Assembly (NCBI GenBank): GCA_900765235.1 | Contig: CAAFRK010000046.1 | Coordinates: 1 to 12,887 of the forward strand | Direction: 5' to 3' | DNA: 12,887 bases | From: an uncultured Veillonella sp. | GTDB lineage: Bacteria > Bacillota_C > Negativicutes > Veillonellales > Veillonellaceae | Shown here: positions 6,808 through 12,887 of the stretch, one piece after another | Layout: every line of letters starts with the position of its first letter | How positions within the stretch are numbered: the stretch's first letter is position 1 | Program-made: the position numbers and the translations under genes | The notes under the pieces: model-generated | What the model was told of the DNA's origin: nothing | Database searches by the model: none | The model's input: the letters and a program-made list of their open reading frames with translations, nothing else

Positions 6808-8696
6808 TTTTGGCTGAAAACTACGGCTTTTGCTATGGCGTAAAACGAGCTGTTGAAATGGCTGATGAAGCTGCCAATAGCGAGGGTAAAAGTTATACAT
6901 TAGGTCCTATCATTCACAATCCTCAAGTTGTAGGGCGCTTAGAAAGTAAAGGGGTAAGCCCGATTCAAGAGGTTGCTGATATCGATGAAGGAACTATGAT
7001 TATTAGATCTCATGGTGTAGGCCCTGCTATTTATGCTGAAGCCGAAGAAAAGGGTTTACATATTTTAGATGCTACATGTCCTCATGTAAAAAAAGCACAA
7101 CAAGATGCTAAGTCTGTCATTGAAGATGGCATGACATTGGTGATTTTAGGCGAAAAAAACCATCCTGAGGTTAAAAGCATCAATTTATGGGCAAATAACA
7201 GAGGAATAATCATCGAAGATGAAGAATCCGCCGAAAAACTACAAATTGTGGAAAAAATGGGCGTTGTTGTACAAACTACCTTTTCACAATTCAAATTTAA
7301 CAGTATAATAGAGATATTAGAGAAAAAATCTAAGAATCTTAAGATTTTCAAAACGATATGCAATGCAACGCAAGAACGACAGAACTCTGCCGTTGACTTA
7401 GCACGTAATGTAGATCTTATGATAGTGATAGGCGGTAAGAACAGCGGCAATACAAACCGATTGGCAGAGGTTTGTCGTGACGTTGGATGTACAACATATC
7501 ACATTGAAACTTCTACTGAATTACAACTGGAATGGTTTAACCGAGTACAGACGGTAGGAGTAACAGCAGGAGCATCGACTCCCGACTGGATTATTAAGGA
7601 GGTCATTGAGACAATGAAAGATTTTGCAGAATTATTAGCAGCAGAAGGTCAAGAAGAATTTAAGAAAGGGAATGTTGTAGAAGGTACAGTAGTTCAAGTC
7701 GAAGATGAACGAGCTTACGTATCTTTTGGCTACAAAACTGAAGCCATTTTGAACAGAACTGAAATTTCTTATCCAGCACCAGAATCTGCCAAAGATGTGT
7801 TGAAAAATGGTGATGAAATTAAAGCAGTTATCATGAACCACATCAAAGAAGATAATCCTATTTATCTTTCCATGACTCGCTTGGCTAAAGATGAAGATTG
7901 GCAATATGTTATCGAAGCACAAGAAAAAGATGAAGCTATCGTGTGTAAAGGTATTGATGCTATCCCAGCAGGTTTGGTAGTAACAGTTAAATCCCTTCGT
8001 GGTTTCATTCCATTGTCCCAAGGTGATGTTCATTTCGTAAAATCCTTGGACAACTTGGTTGGTACAGAATTCGAAGCTAAAGTACTTGAAATCGACGAAA
8101 AGAAAAACCGTTTGGTTCTTTCCCGTCGTGCAGTATTGGAAGTAGAACGTCAAGCTAAATTAGCTGAAGCATTGAAAAACATCAACGTTGGCGACAACTA
8201 TAAAGGTATCGTTCGTAAAATCATGCCTTATGGTGCTTTCGTAGATATCGGCGGTATTGAAGGTTTACTTCACATTTCCGACATTTCTTGGCAAAAAATC
8301 AAAAAAGTGGAAGATGTTCTTTCCGTTGGTCAAGAAATCGAAGTTAAATTACAATCCTTCGACGCTGAAAGCAATAAATTATCCTTGTCCTTAAAAGCTT
8401 TATCTAAGAGCCCATGGGACGTAGCTGAAGAAACATTGCACGTTGGCGATGTTATCAACGGTAAAGTTGTTCGTTTGGTAGCTTACGGTGCATTCGTAGC
8501 TGTTAACGACGACATCCAAGGTTTACTTCACATTTCTCAAATTACAAAACAACGTAATGCGAAAGTTGAAGATTACTTGAACCGTGGTCAAGAAGTTGAA
8601 GTTAAAATCATTTCTCTTAACAAAGATGAAAAGAAATTGGGCTTGGCTTTAACTGAATTGATGGAAGCAAAAGAAACTGCAGAAGACGCTGAATAA
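6798..8696 (+). CDS. ispH-rpsA: Fused HMBPP reductase (IspH) and ribosomal protein S1
   Basis: This is one 632-residue frame carrying two unrelated proteins. Residues 1-272 are IspH, which reduces HMBPP to isopentenyl and dimethylallyl diphosphate as the last step of the MEP pathway. The three cluster cysteines are Cys12, Cys94 and Cys188. The substrate residues His40, His72, His122, Glu124 and SGNTN (216-220) are intact. Residues 273-632 hold four S1 (OB-fold) domains at about 288-360, 376-446, 463-535 and 548-620. This is the S1 form of Firmicutes and helps mRNA binding on the 30S subunit. GAGGAG precedes the ATG by five bases, inside plsC. Such fusions are known in Clostridia and Negativicutes. 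The halves differ in codon use, and an internal ribosome site with ATG at 7614 may also yield S1 alone. An intrinsic terminator follows. Confidence 0.95.
   Translation: MEIILAENYGFCYGVKRAVEMADEAANSEGKSYTLGPIIHNPQVVGRLESKGVSPIQEVADIDEGTMIIRSHGVGPAIYAEAEEKGLHILDATCPHVKKAQQDAKSVIEDGMTLVILGEKNHPEVKSINLWANNRGIIIEDEESAEKLQIVEKMGVVVQTTFSQFKFNSIIEILEKKSKNLKIFKTICNATQERQNSAVDLARNVDLMIVIGGKNSGNTNRLAEVCRDVGCTTYHIETSTELQLEWFNRVQTVGVTAGASTPDWIIKEVIETMKDFAELLAAEGQEEFKKGNVVEGTVVQVEDERAYVSFGYKTEAILNRTEISYPAPESAKDVLKNGDEIKAVIMNHIKEDNPIYLSMTRLAKDEDWQYVIEAQEKDEAIVCKGIDAIPAGLVVTVKSLRGFIPLSQGDVHFVKSLDNLVGTEFEAKVLEIDEKKNRLVLSRRAVLEVERQAKLAEALKNINVGDNYKGIVRKIMPYGAFVDIGGIEGLLHISDISWQKIKKVEDVLSVGQEIEVKLQSFDAESNKLSLSLKALSKSPWDVAEETLHVGDVINGKVVRLVAYGAFVAVNDDIQGLLHISQITKQRNAKVEDYLNRGQEVEVKIISLNKDEKKLGLALTELMEAKETAEDAE
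7596..7616 (+). promoter_or_regulatory. rpsA: Candidate internal translation start for free ribosomal protein S1
   Basis: AAGGAGGT at 7596-7603 matches the anti-Shine-Dalgarno sequence over eight bases. It is followed after ten bases by an in-frame ATG at 7614-7616, codon 273 of the fusion. This point is exactly where the IspH C-terminus (TPDWIIKEVIE) ends and the S1 part begins. Starting here would give a 360-residue four-domain S1. The spacer is a little longer than ideal. The site encodes Lys-Glu-Val with AAG GAG GTC, although GAG is otherwise never used in the S1 half. The function is inferred. Confidence 0.5.
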
Positions 8697-8711
8697 TTCA
8701 TTGTCTAATAT

Positions 8712-8746
8712 AAAGGCTAACCAAGGTTTCCTTGGTTAGCCTTTTT
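8712..8746 (+). terminator. Intrinsic terminator after ispH-rpsA
   Basis: A 15-base-pair perfect stem pairs 8712-8726 (ending GGCTAACCAAGG) with 8730-8744, closes on a TTT loop and runs into five T at 8742-8746. It lies 16 bases after the stop codon and ends the transcription unit that began before scpA. Confidence 0.92.
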
Positions 8747-8781
8747 GCGTACTTTACTTAGAATATGATAAAATATAGTAA
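8745..8781 (+). promoter_or_regulatory. Probable promoter region for der
   Basis: The terminator just upstream implies a new promoter before der. The interval holds TTTACT at 8753-8758 as a weak -35, and overlapping -10 candidates TATGAT (8764-8769), TAAAAT (8769-8774) and TATAGT (8774-8779). TTTACT to TATAGT is only 15 bases, while TTGCGT (8745-8750) to TAAAAT is 18, so the exact pair is uncertain. The strong ribosome site GAGGTG follows at 8800-8805. Confidence 0.4.
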
Positions 8782-8810
8782 TGTATTAGATTAGATAATG
8801 AGGTGAAACC

Positions 8811-10145
8811 ATGGCAAAACCATTAGTGGCCGTTGTAGGTCGTCCAAATGTAGGGAAATCTACACTTTTTAATGCCATTGTTAATAAACGGATCTCTATC
8901 GTTGAAGATATCCCTGGTGTAACACGGGATCGTATTTACTTTGACGCAGAGTGGTTAAATCGTGAATTTACAATGATCGATACAGGCGGCATCGAATTTA
9001 TTACAGATAATAGTCATGTCATTCCTAAGATGATGCGATTACAAGCTGAATTGTCTATTGAAGAGGCAGATGTAATCTTATTTGTGGTAGATGGCAAACA
9101 AGGTATTGTACCTGCTGATGAAGAGGTAGCTAATATCTTACGTGCTAGTGGTAAACCTGTAGTATTAGTTGTTAACAAAATTGACAGTGTTAATCAGGAA
9201 CCTAATATTTATGAATTCTACAATCTTGGCTTAGGCGATCCTATCGGTATTTCCGCTAAGAACTTAATGAATTTAGGCGACTTATTAGATGATACGGTTA
9301 AACATTTCCCTCCAGTTGGGACAAATGTTGATGACGAAGATACCATTCATGTCGCAGTTATTGGTCGTCCTAATGTAGGCAAATCTTCTTTGACTAATGC
9401 CTTATTGGGTCAAGATCGTGTAATCGTATCTGATGTAGCAGGCACAACACGTGACTCTATCGATACATATTGGACTCATGGCGATCAAAAGTTTGTTCTT
9501 ATTGACACAGCAGGTATGCGTCGTAAGTCTAAAATCGAAGAAGCTGTTGAACGATATAGTATTGTTCGTTCCTTGCGCTCTGTAGACCGTTCAGATATCG
9601 TCGTTCTTGTTCTTGATGCGCAAGATGGTGTTACAGAACAAGATAAGAAAATTGCTGGCTATGCTTATGAAGCAGGTAAGGGTGTAATTATTGTTGTTAA
9701 TAAATGGGATCTTATTGAAAAAGATGACAAAACAACATTGCGCTTTACTGAAGATATTTATGATGAATTAGGTTTCTTGCAATTTGCTCCAATTCTATTT
9801 GCTTCAGCACTTACAAAACAACGTATACACCGTTTAGCAGATATGCTTAAGTTTGTATCTGAACAACAATATCGTCGCGTGTCTACAGGTACATTAAATC
9901 AATTGTTACAAGATGCTCAAACAGTAAATCCTGTACCTTCTCGTAATGGCAGAATTCCAAAAATTTACTATATGACGCAAGCTAGTGTTAAACCACCTAC
10001 ATTTATTTTGTTTGTAAATGAACCAGAGTTAATTCACTTCTCATATATGCGTTTCTTAGAAAATAGATTGCGTGAGTCTTTCGGTTTTGAAGGAACACCA
10101 ATTCGTTTAGTATTGCGTGGTAAGAAACGAGATGATGAAGACTAA
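8811..10145 (+). CDS. der: Ribosome biogenesis GTPase Der (EngA)
   Basis: Der is an essential double GTPase that assists late maturation of the 50S ribosomal subunit. The 444-residue product has two tandem G domains and a C-terminal KH-like domain. The first G domain shows GRPNVGKST (10-18), DTGG (57-60) and NKID (122-125). The second shows GRPNVGKSS (185-193), DTAGMRRKS (232-240) and NKWD (297-300). An acidic linker (TNVDDEDT, 171-178) joins them. The KH domain spans roughly 355-438 and includes PKIYYMTQASVKPPTFILFVN. The ATG follows GAGGTG by five bases. It is the first gene after the ispH-rpsA terminator, and its TAA shares one base with the plsY ATG. All motifs are intact. Confidence 0.97.
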   Translation: MAKPLVAVVGRPNVGKSTLFNAIVNKRISIVEDIPGVTRDRIYFDAEWLNREFTMIDTGGIEFITDNSHVIPKMMRLQAELSIEEADVILFVVDGKQGIVPADEEVANILRASGKPVVLVVNKIDSVNQEPNIYEFYNLGLGDPIGISAKNLMNLGDLLDDTVKHFPPVGTNVDDEDTIHVAVIGRPNVGKSSLTNALLGQDRVIVSDVAGTTRDSIDTYWTHGDQKFVLIDTAGMRRKSKIEEAVERYSIVRSLRSVDRSDIVVLVLDAQDGVTEQDKKIAGYAYEAGKGVIIVVNKWDLIEKDDKTTLRFTEDIYDELGFLQFAPILFASALTKQRIHRLADMLKFVSEQQYRRVSTGTLNQLLQDAQTVNPVPSRNGRIPKIYYMTQASVKPPTFILFVNEPELIHFSYMRFLENRLRESFGFEGTPIRLVLRGKKRDDED

Positions 10146-10741
10146 TGGATATTATGATTATTGTATATGCTGTGTTGGCATACCTTATTGGTTCAATTCC
10201 TAGTGGCCTAATTATTGGCAAGACCTTCTTTAATACAGATGTACGTCAATACGGTTCTAAAAATATAGGTGCTACTAATACGTATCGCGTTATAGGTCTA
10301 AAAGCTGCATTACCAGTATTTCTCTGTGATGCTTTAAAAGGGGCAGCTGGGGTTGTATTGTTGTCCTCTTATGGACCTATGTATATGATCTTAGGTGGTA
10401 TCCTTGCTATGATGGGCCATAACTGGTCTATTTTCTTAGGCTTTAAAGGCGGTCGTGGGGTAGCTACAGGACTAGGAGTTCTAATTGCTTTATCACCATT
10501 AGTGGCTTTGATTGCCTTCTTGGTATGGGGCGTGATTGTCTATTTTACTAAGCTCGTATCACTAGGATCTATTATAGCAGCAGCTTTAGTACCAATTTTA
10601 ATGTATTTTACAGGAGAATCTTATTGGTTCGTAGGCTTTGGCGCTTTGGCAGCTTTATTTGTTATTATTCGACATTGGGATAATATTAAACGTTTACTAG
10701 CAGGTAATGAGTTAAAAGTAGAACGTATCAAAAAGGATTAA
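10145..10741 (+). CDS. plsY: Glycerol-3-phosphate acyltransferase PlsY
   Basis: PlsY is an integral membrane enzyme that transfers an acyl group from acyl-phosphate to position 1 of glycerol-3-phosphate, the first committed phospholipid step in most Gram-positive-type bacteria. The 198-residue protein is strongly hydrophobic with about five to seven membrane segments. It carries the three family blocks: SIPSG (17-21), GSKNIGATN (37-45) and GHNWSIFLGFKGGRGVATG (91-109), the last providing phosphate and glycerol contacts. The ATG overlaps the der stop as TAATG. A second ATG three codons later is possible, but the overlap argues for coupled initiation at the first. PlsX, the maker of acyl-phosphate, is not in this window. 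The next gene, gpsA, makes its acceptor substrate. Confidence 0.95.
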   Translation: MDIMIIVYAVLAYLIGSIPSGLIIGKTFFNTDVRQYGSKNIGATNTYRVIGLKAALPVFLCDALKGAAGVVLLSSYGPMYMILGGILAMMGHNWSIFLGFKGGRGVATGLGVLIALSPLVALIAFLVWGVIVYFTKLVSLGSIIAAALVPILMYFTGESYWFVGFGALAALFVIIRHWDNIKRLLAGNELKVERIKKD

Positions 10742-10744
10742 TCT

Positions 10745-11743
10745 ATGAATATTGTTGTTGTCGGCTCTGGTAGCTGGGGTACTGCTCTTGCTATTAAATC
10801 CGTATTAGCTGGAAATACTACAACTTTATATTGTCGACGCCCAGAATTTGCTAAACAATTAGCAGAAGATTTAGAGAATAAAGAGTACTTACCCGGAGTA
10901 ACATTACCAAAGGAATTACTATATAGCTCAGATCTTGCTACTTGTATCAATGCGGCTGATATCGTTCTAATGGTTACACCGTCTGTACATGTACGCACTA
11001 GCTTAGAGTCTCTTAAACCATATGCGCATAAAGAACAATCCTATATACTTTGCTCAAAAGGTGTAGAACGTACTACTGGCAAGTTATTGACTACAGTTAT
11101 GCGAGAGGTTCTAGGCCCTGTAGGATGTAATCTCGCAGTTTTATCTGGTCCAAATCATGCTGAGGAAATTGGTCGTGATTTGCCTGCTGCCTCTGTATTG
11201 AGTACAGAAAATCTTGAAGTGGCCACTATGTTACAGAAAACATTATGTAGTCAAAACTTTAGGATTTATGCAAATACCGATATTACTGGTGTTGAATTAG
11301 CTGGGGCTACGAAGAATATTATTGCTCTTGCCGCAGGGATCGTTGACGGATTAAAGTTAGGTGATAACTGTAAAGCCTTACTCTTAACACGTGGTTTACA
11401 TGAGATGACTCGTTTTGGTGTAGCCTTAGGGGCACAAAAGGAAACCTATGCTGGTCTTGCTGGTATGGGGGATTTGATTGCCACTTGTATGAGTCCTCAT
11501 GGCCGTAATAGAGCAGCTGGTCAACAATTAGCAGATGGAAAAACAATGGACTATATCATTAATCATACGAATATGGTTGTAGAAGGCTTCTTTGCTACGG
11601 ACATTGTTTATAAGATGGCTTGTGAACATCATATTGAAATGCCTATAACCAAGGCTTTATATGAAGTTTTATATGAAGAAAAATCTCCAGCTTTGGCATT
11701 AGCTGAATTGATGGGACGAGATATTAAAATTGAAGTATCATAA
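10745..11743 (+). CDS. gpsA: NAD(P)-dependent glycerol-3-phosphate dehydrogenase
   Basis: GpsA reduces dihydroxyacetone phosphate to sn-glycerol-3-phosphate in the cytoplasm, supplying the backbone used by PlsY next door. The 332-residue product has the Rossmann motif GSGSWGTALA at 7-16. SKGVE (104-108) contains the conserved Lys105, and SGPNHAEE (134-141) follows. The catalytic Lys190 lies in GATKNIIALAAGI, and GLAGMGDL spans 237-244. These define the family without doubt. AAAAGGA inside the end of plsY lies seven bases before the ATG, and only three bases separate the two genes. Together with plsC upstream, the window holds three consecutive enzymes of phosphatidic acid synthesis. Confidence 0.96.
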   Translation: MNIVVVGSGSWGTALAIKSVLAGNTTTLYCRRPEFAKQLAEDLENKEYLPGVTLPKELLYSSDLATCINAADIVLMVTPSVHVRTSLESLKPYAHKEQSYILCSKGVERTTGKLLTTVMREVLGPVGCNLAVLSGPNHAEEIGRDLPAASVLSTENLEVATMLQKTLCSQNFRIYANTDITGVELAGATKNIIALAAGIVDGLKLGDNCKALLLTRGLHEMTRFGVALGAQKETYAGLAGMGDLIATCMSPHGRNRAAGQQLADGKTMDYIINHTNMVVEGFFATDIVYKMACEHHIEMPITKALYEVLYEEKSPALALAELMGRDIKIEVS

Positions 11744-11777
11744 ATAAAAGATACTTTTAATTTGGTTATTTATATAC

Positions 11778-11796
11778 TATAATTAATGAGTATAAT
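11778..11796 (+). promoter_or_regulatory. Two -10-like hexamers before rsmD, possible weak promoter
   Basis: The 67-base gap between gpsA and rsmD is the longest in the second gene train. It holds two perfect TATAAT hexamers (11778-11783 and 11791-11796). Neither has a good -35 at normal spacing. The best upstream hexamer, TTGGTT at 11762-11767, is 10 bases from the first and 23 from the second. No convincing terminator follows gpsA, so read-through from der is also likely. I treat this as a possible internal promoter only. Confidence 0.3.
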
Positions 11797-11810
11797 CTTG
11801 TGAGGGTTGT

Positions 11811-12362
11811 ATGCGAATTATTGGCGGAACTGCAAAGGGACATACTATAAAAGCACCTAAAGGGGTAGATACTAGACCTACACTTGATCGTGTTCGTGAA
11901 AGTGTGTTTAATGTATTATCTAATAGAGGTATATTTGGTACTCATGTATTAGATATATTTTCTGGTACAGGTGCAGTAGCTATTGAAGCCTTAAGTCGTG
12001 GTGCAGCACATGCGGTAGCGGTAGACTTTAAAACAGGAAAATTGATTTTAGAGAATGCAAAACACTGTCATGTGGAAGATCGGTTAGAAATCATTCCGAG
12101 GAAACTTTCACAATTAAAAAACTATATAATGGGACAACAGTTCGATTATATTTTTTCTGATCCACCATATGAAAATGGATTTATACAAGACACCATAGAT
12201 TTGGTTGTGACCTATGATTTATTAAAGCCTGACGGTGTTTTACTCTTAGAACACCATAAGGACGAGGCATTTACCTTGCCTGAATCATGGGAATGTATAA
12301 AAGAACAGAAATTTGGTTATACGATGGTTTCCTATTTTGTAAACATAGCTGAAAGGAGCTAA
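11811..12362 (+). CDS. rsmD: 16S rRNA (guanine-N2)-methyltransferase RsmD
   Basis: RsmD methylates one guanine of 16S rRNA (position 966 in Escherichia coli numbering), using S-adenosylmethionine during 30S assembly. The 183-residue product begins MRIIGGTAKGH, the typical family opening, followed by TRPTLDRVRESVFNVL (21-36). The S-adenosylmethionine loop LDIFSGTGAVAIEALSRGA lies at 47-65 and the catalytic DPPY at 117-120. GAGGG lies four bases before the ATG. The gene overlaps the ribosome binding site of coaD. This pairing is widespread in Firmicutes (ylbH-ylbI in Bacillus subtilis) and supports both assignments. The fold and length are complete. Confidence 0.93.
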   Translation: MRIIGGTAKGHTIKAPKGVDTRPTLDRVRESVFNVLSNRGIFGTHVLDIFSGTGAVAIEALSRGAAHAVAVDFKTGKLILENAKHCHVEDRLEIIPRKLSQLKNYIMGQQFDYIFSDPPYENGFIQDTIDLVVTYDLLKPDGVLLLEHHKDEAFTLPESWECIKEQKFGYTMVSYFVNIAERS

Positions 12363-12366
12363 ACCT

Positions 12367-12858
12367 GTGCGTATAGGTGTGTGTCCGGGTAGTTTTGACC
12401 CAGTTACAAATGGACATGTTGATATTTTTGAACGCGGCAGTCGATTAGTTGATAAATTAATCATTGCTGTTAGCTCAAATCCGAATAAAAATTCCTTGTT
12501 TACCATGGAAGAACGGGTAGAGATGATTCGAAATTCTGTCAAACATATTCCTAATGTTGAGATTGATTGTACAGGCGGTTTGCTTAACGAATATGTTAAA
12601 TCTAAGAATGCTACTATAATCATTCGTGGTTTGCGCGCGTTAAGTGACTTTGAATATGAATTTCAACGTGCTTTGTTTGCAAAATATTTGGATGATGATA
12701 TTGAAACTGTATTTATTATGACTAATAATAAATACTCTTTCGTCAGCTCCACAGGTATTCGTGAACTTGCAAAATTTGGCGGTAAGCTAGATGGGTTAGT
12801 TCCGGATGATGTTAAGGAAAAACTTGAAGAACGCTTTAATACGGTCCATAATAAATAG
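12367..12858 (+). CDS. coaD: Phosphopantetheine adenylyltransferase
   Basis: CoaD joins ATP and 4'-phosphopantetheine to dephospho-coenzyme A, the penultimate step of coenzyme A synthesis. The 163-residue protein has the nucleotidyltransferase motif GSFDPVTNGH (8-17), with the conserved TNGH. RGLRALSDFEYEFQ lies at 87-100 and the second signature, SFVSSTGIRE, at 124-133. The start is GTG: AAAGGAG, within the last codons of rsmD, lies eight bases before it, and no ATG is available near the conserved N-terminus. Only four bases separate it from the rsmD stop, so the pair is probably cotranslated. Another gene begins 11 bases after its stop. Confidence 0.96.
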   Translation: MRIGVCPGSFDPVTNGHVDIFERGSRLVDKLIIAVSSNPNKNSLFTMEERVEMIRNSVKHIPNVEIDCTGGLLNEYVKSKNATIIIRGLRALSDFEYEFQRALFAKYLDDDIETVFIMTNNKYSFVSSTGIRELAKFGGKLDGLVPDDVKEKLEERFNTVHNK

Positions 12859-12869
12859 GGGTGAATTGT

Positions 12870-12887
12870 ATGAAAACAGAAAAATTA
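12870..12887 (+). CDS. Start of a further rightward gene (partial, continues beyond window)
   Basis: An ATG at 12870 is preceded after five bases by AGGGGTGA, a good ribosome binding site overlapping the coaD stop region. The frame stays open to the window end and reads MKTEKL. Six residues do not allow a family call. The short spacing suggests it belongs to the same transcription unit as rsmD and coaD. Confidence 0.55.

Noticed and set aside
7504..7540. TTGAAA at 7504-7509 as the -35 of a separate rpsA promoter
   Set aside because: No acceptable -10 hexamer lies 16-18 bases downstream, so independent transcription of the S1 half is not supported here.
7635..8153. A 172-codon open frame on the minus strand opposite the S1 half of the fusion
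   Set aside because: It is antisense to clearly coding sequence, rich in Phe, Cys and Asn as expected of a mirrored frame, and has no recognisable motif. It is a shadow produced by the biased codon use of rpsA.
8260..8536. A 19-base exact direct repeat at 8260-8278 and 8518-8536
   Set aside because: Both copies encode the GLLHIS segment of successive S1 domains (third and fourth). The identity follows from domain duplication and optimal codon choice, not from a mobile or regulatory repeat.
11741..11772. AT-rich inverted repeat after gpsA (TAAATAA with TTATTTA) considered as a terminator
   Set aside because: The stem is almost entirely A-T pairs, the interior pairs poorly, and there is no clean following U tract, so termination is unlikely.
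12285..12623. A 112-codon minus-strand open frame across the rsmD/coaD junction
   Set aside because: It lies opposite two confidently assigned genes, and its translation has no domain-like pattern. The other antisense frames at 4230-4457, 4749-4985, 6511-6774, 7082-7450, 10003-10221, 10738-10998 and 11319-11546 were dismissed for the same reason.

Overview
The window reads as a stretch of conserved housekeeping chromosome from a low-GC Negativicutes bacterium, most likely Veillonella or a close relative. This is inferred from gene content and protein style, since no search was possible. Three points support it. The base composition is AT-rich with strong AGGAG-type ribosome binding sites. IspH and ribosomal protein S1 form a single fused reading frame, as is known in Negativicutes and Clostridia. 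A phosphoethanolamine transferase of the envelope-modifying type is present, which fits a Firmicutes lineage with an outer membrane.

Layout. Positions 1-159 hold the 3' tail of a rightward gene, possibly frameshifted, ending at a strong hairpin terminator that can also serve the leftward gene beyond it. Positions 282-2114 (minus strand) encode a membrane-anchored CptA/EptA-like phosphoethanolamine transferase. Positions 2115-2280 are a compact divergent promoter region. A rightward gene train then runs from 2281 to 8696: scpA, scpB, rluB, an HI0933/BaiN-like flavoprotein, cmk, plsC and the ispH-rpsA fusion. Gaps are 12 bases or less and several genes overlap. The train closes with a textbook intrinsic terminator at 8712-8746. 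A second rightward train starts at 8811: der, plsY, gpsA, then after a 67-base gap rsmD and coaD. The first codons of one more gene lie at the right edge. No gene-free stretch exceeds 300 bases, and I saw no tRNA, rRNA, CRISPR, insertion sequence or riboswitch.

How the genes fit together. ScpA and ScpB are the non-SMC subunits of condensin. RluB, RsmD, Der and S1 act in ribosome maturation or translation. Cmk feeds CTP/dCTP pools, which also supply CDP-diacylglycerol synthesis. GpsA makes glycerol-3-phosphate, PlsY adds the first acyl chain and PlsC the second, so three consecutive steps to phosphatidic acid lie in the window. IspH finishes the MEP isoprenoid pathway and CoaD performs the penultimate step of coenzyme A synthesis. 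The set links growth-rate functions: chromosome segregation, translation and membrane synthesis.

The most interesting feature is the ispH-rpsA fusion. A near-perfect Shine-Dalgarno sequence followed by an in-frame ATG sits exactly at the domain junction, and codon choice changes sharply between the halves: serine TCC is 1 of 15 in IspH against 10 of 19 in S1, and GAG is absent from the S1 half. This suggests that S1 is also made separately from an internal start. I found no convincing new defence or mobile system.
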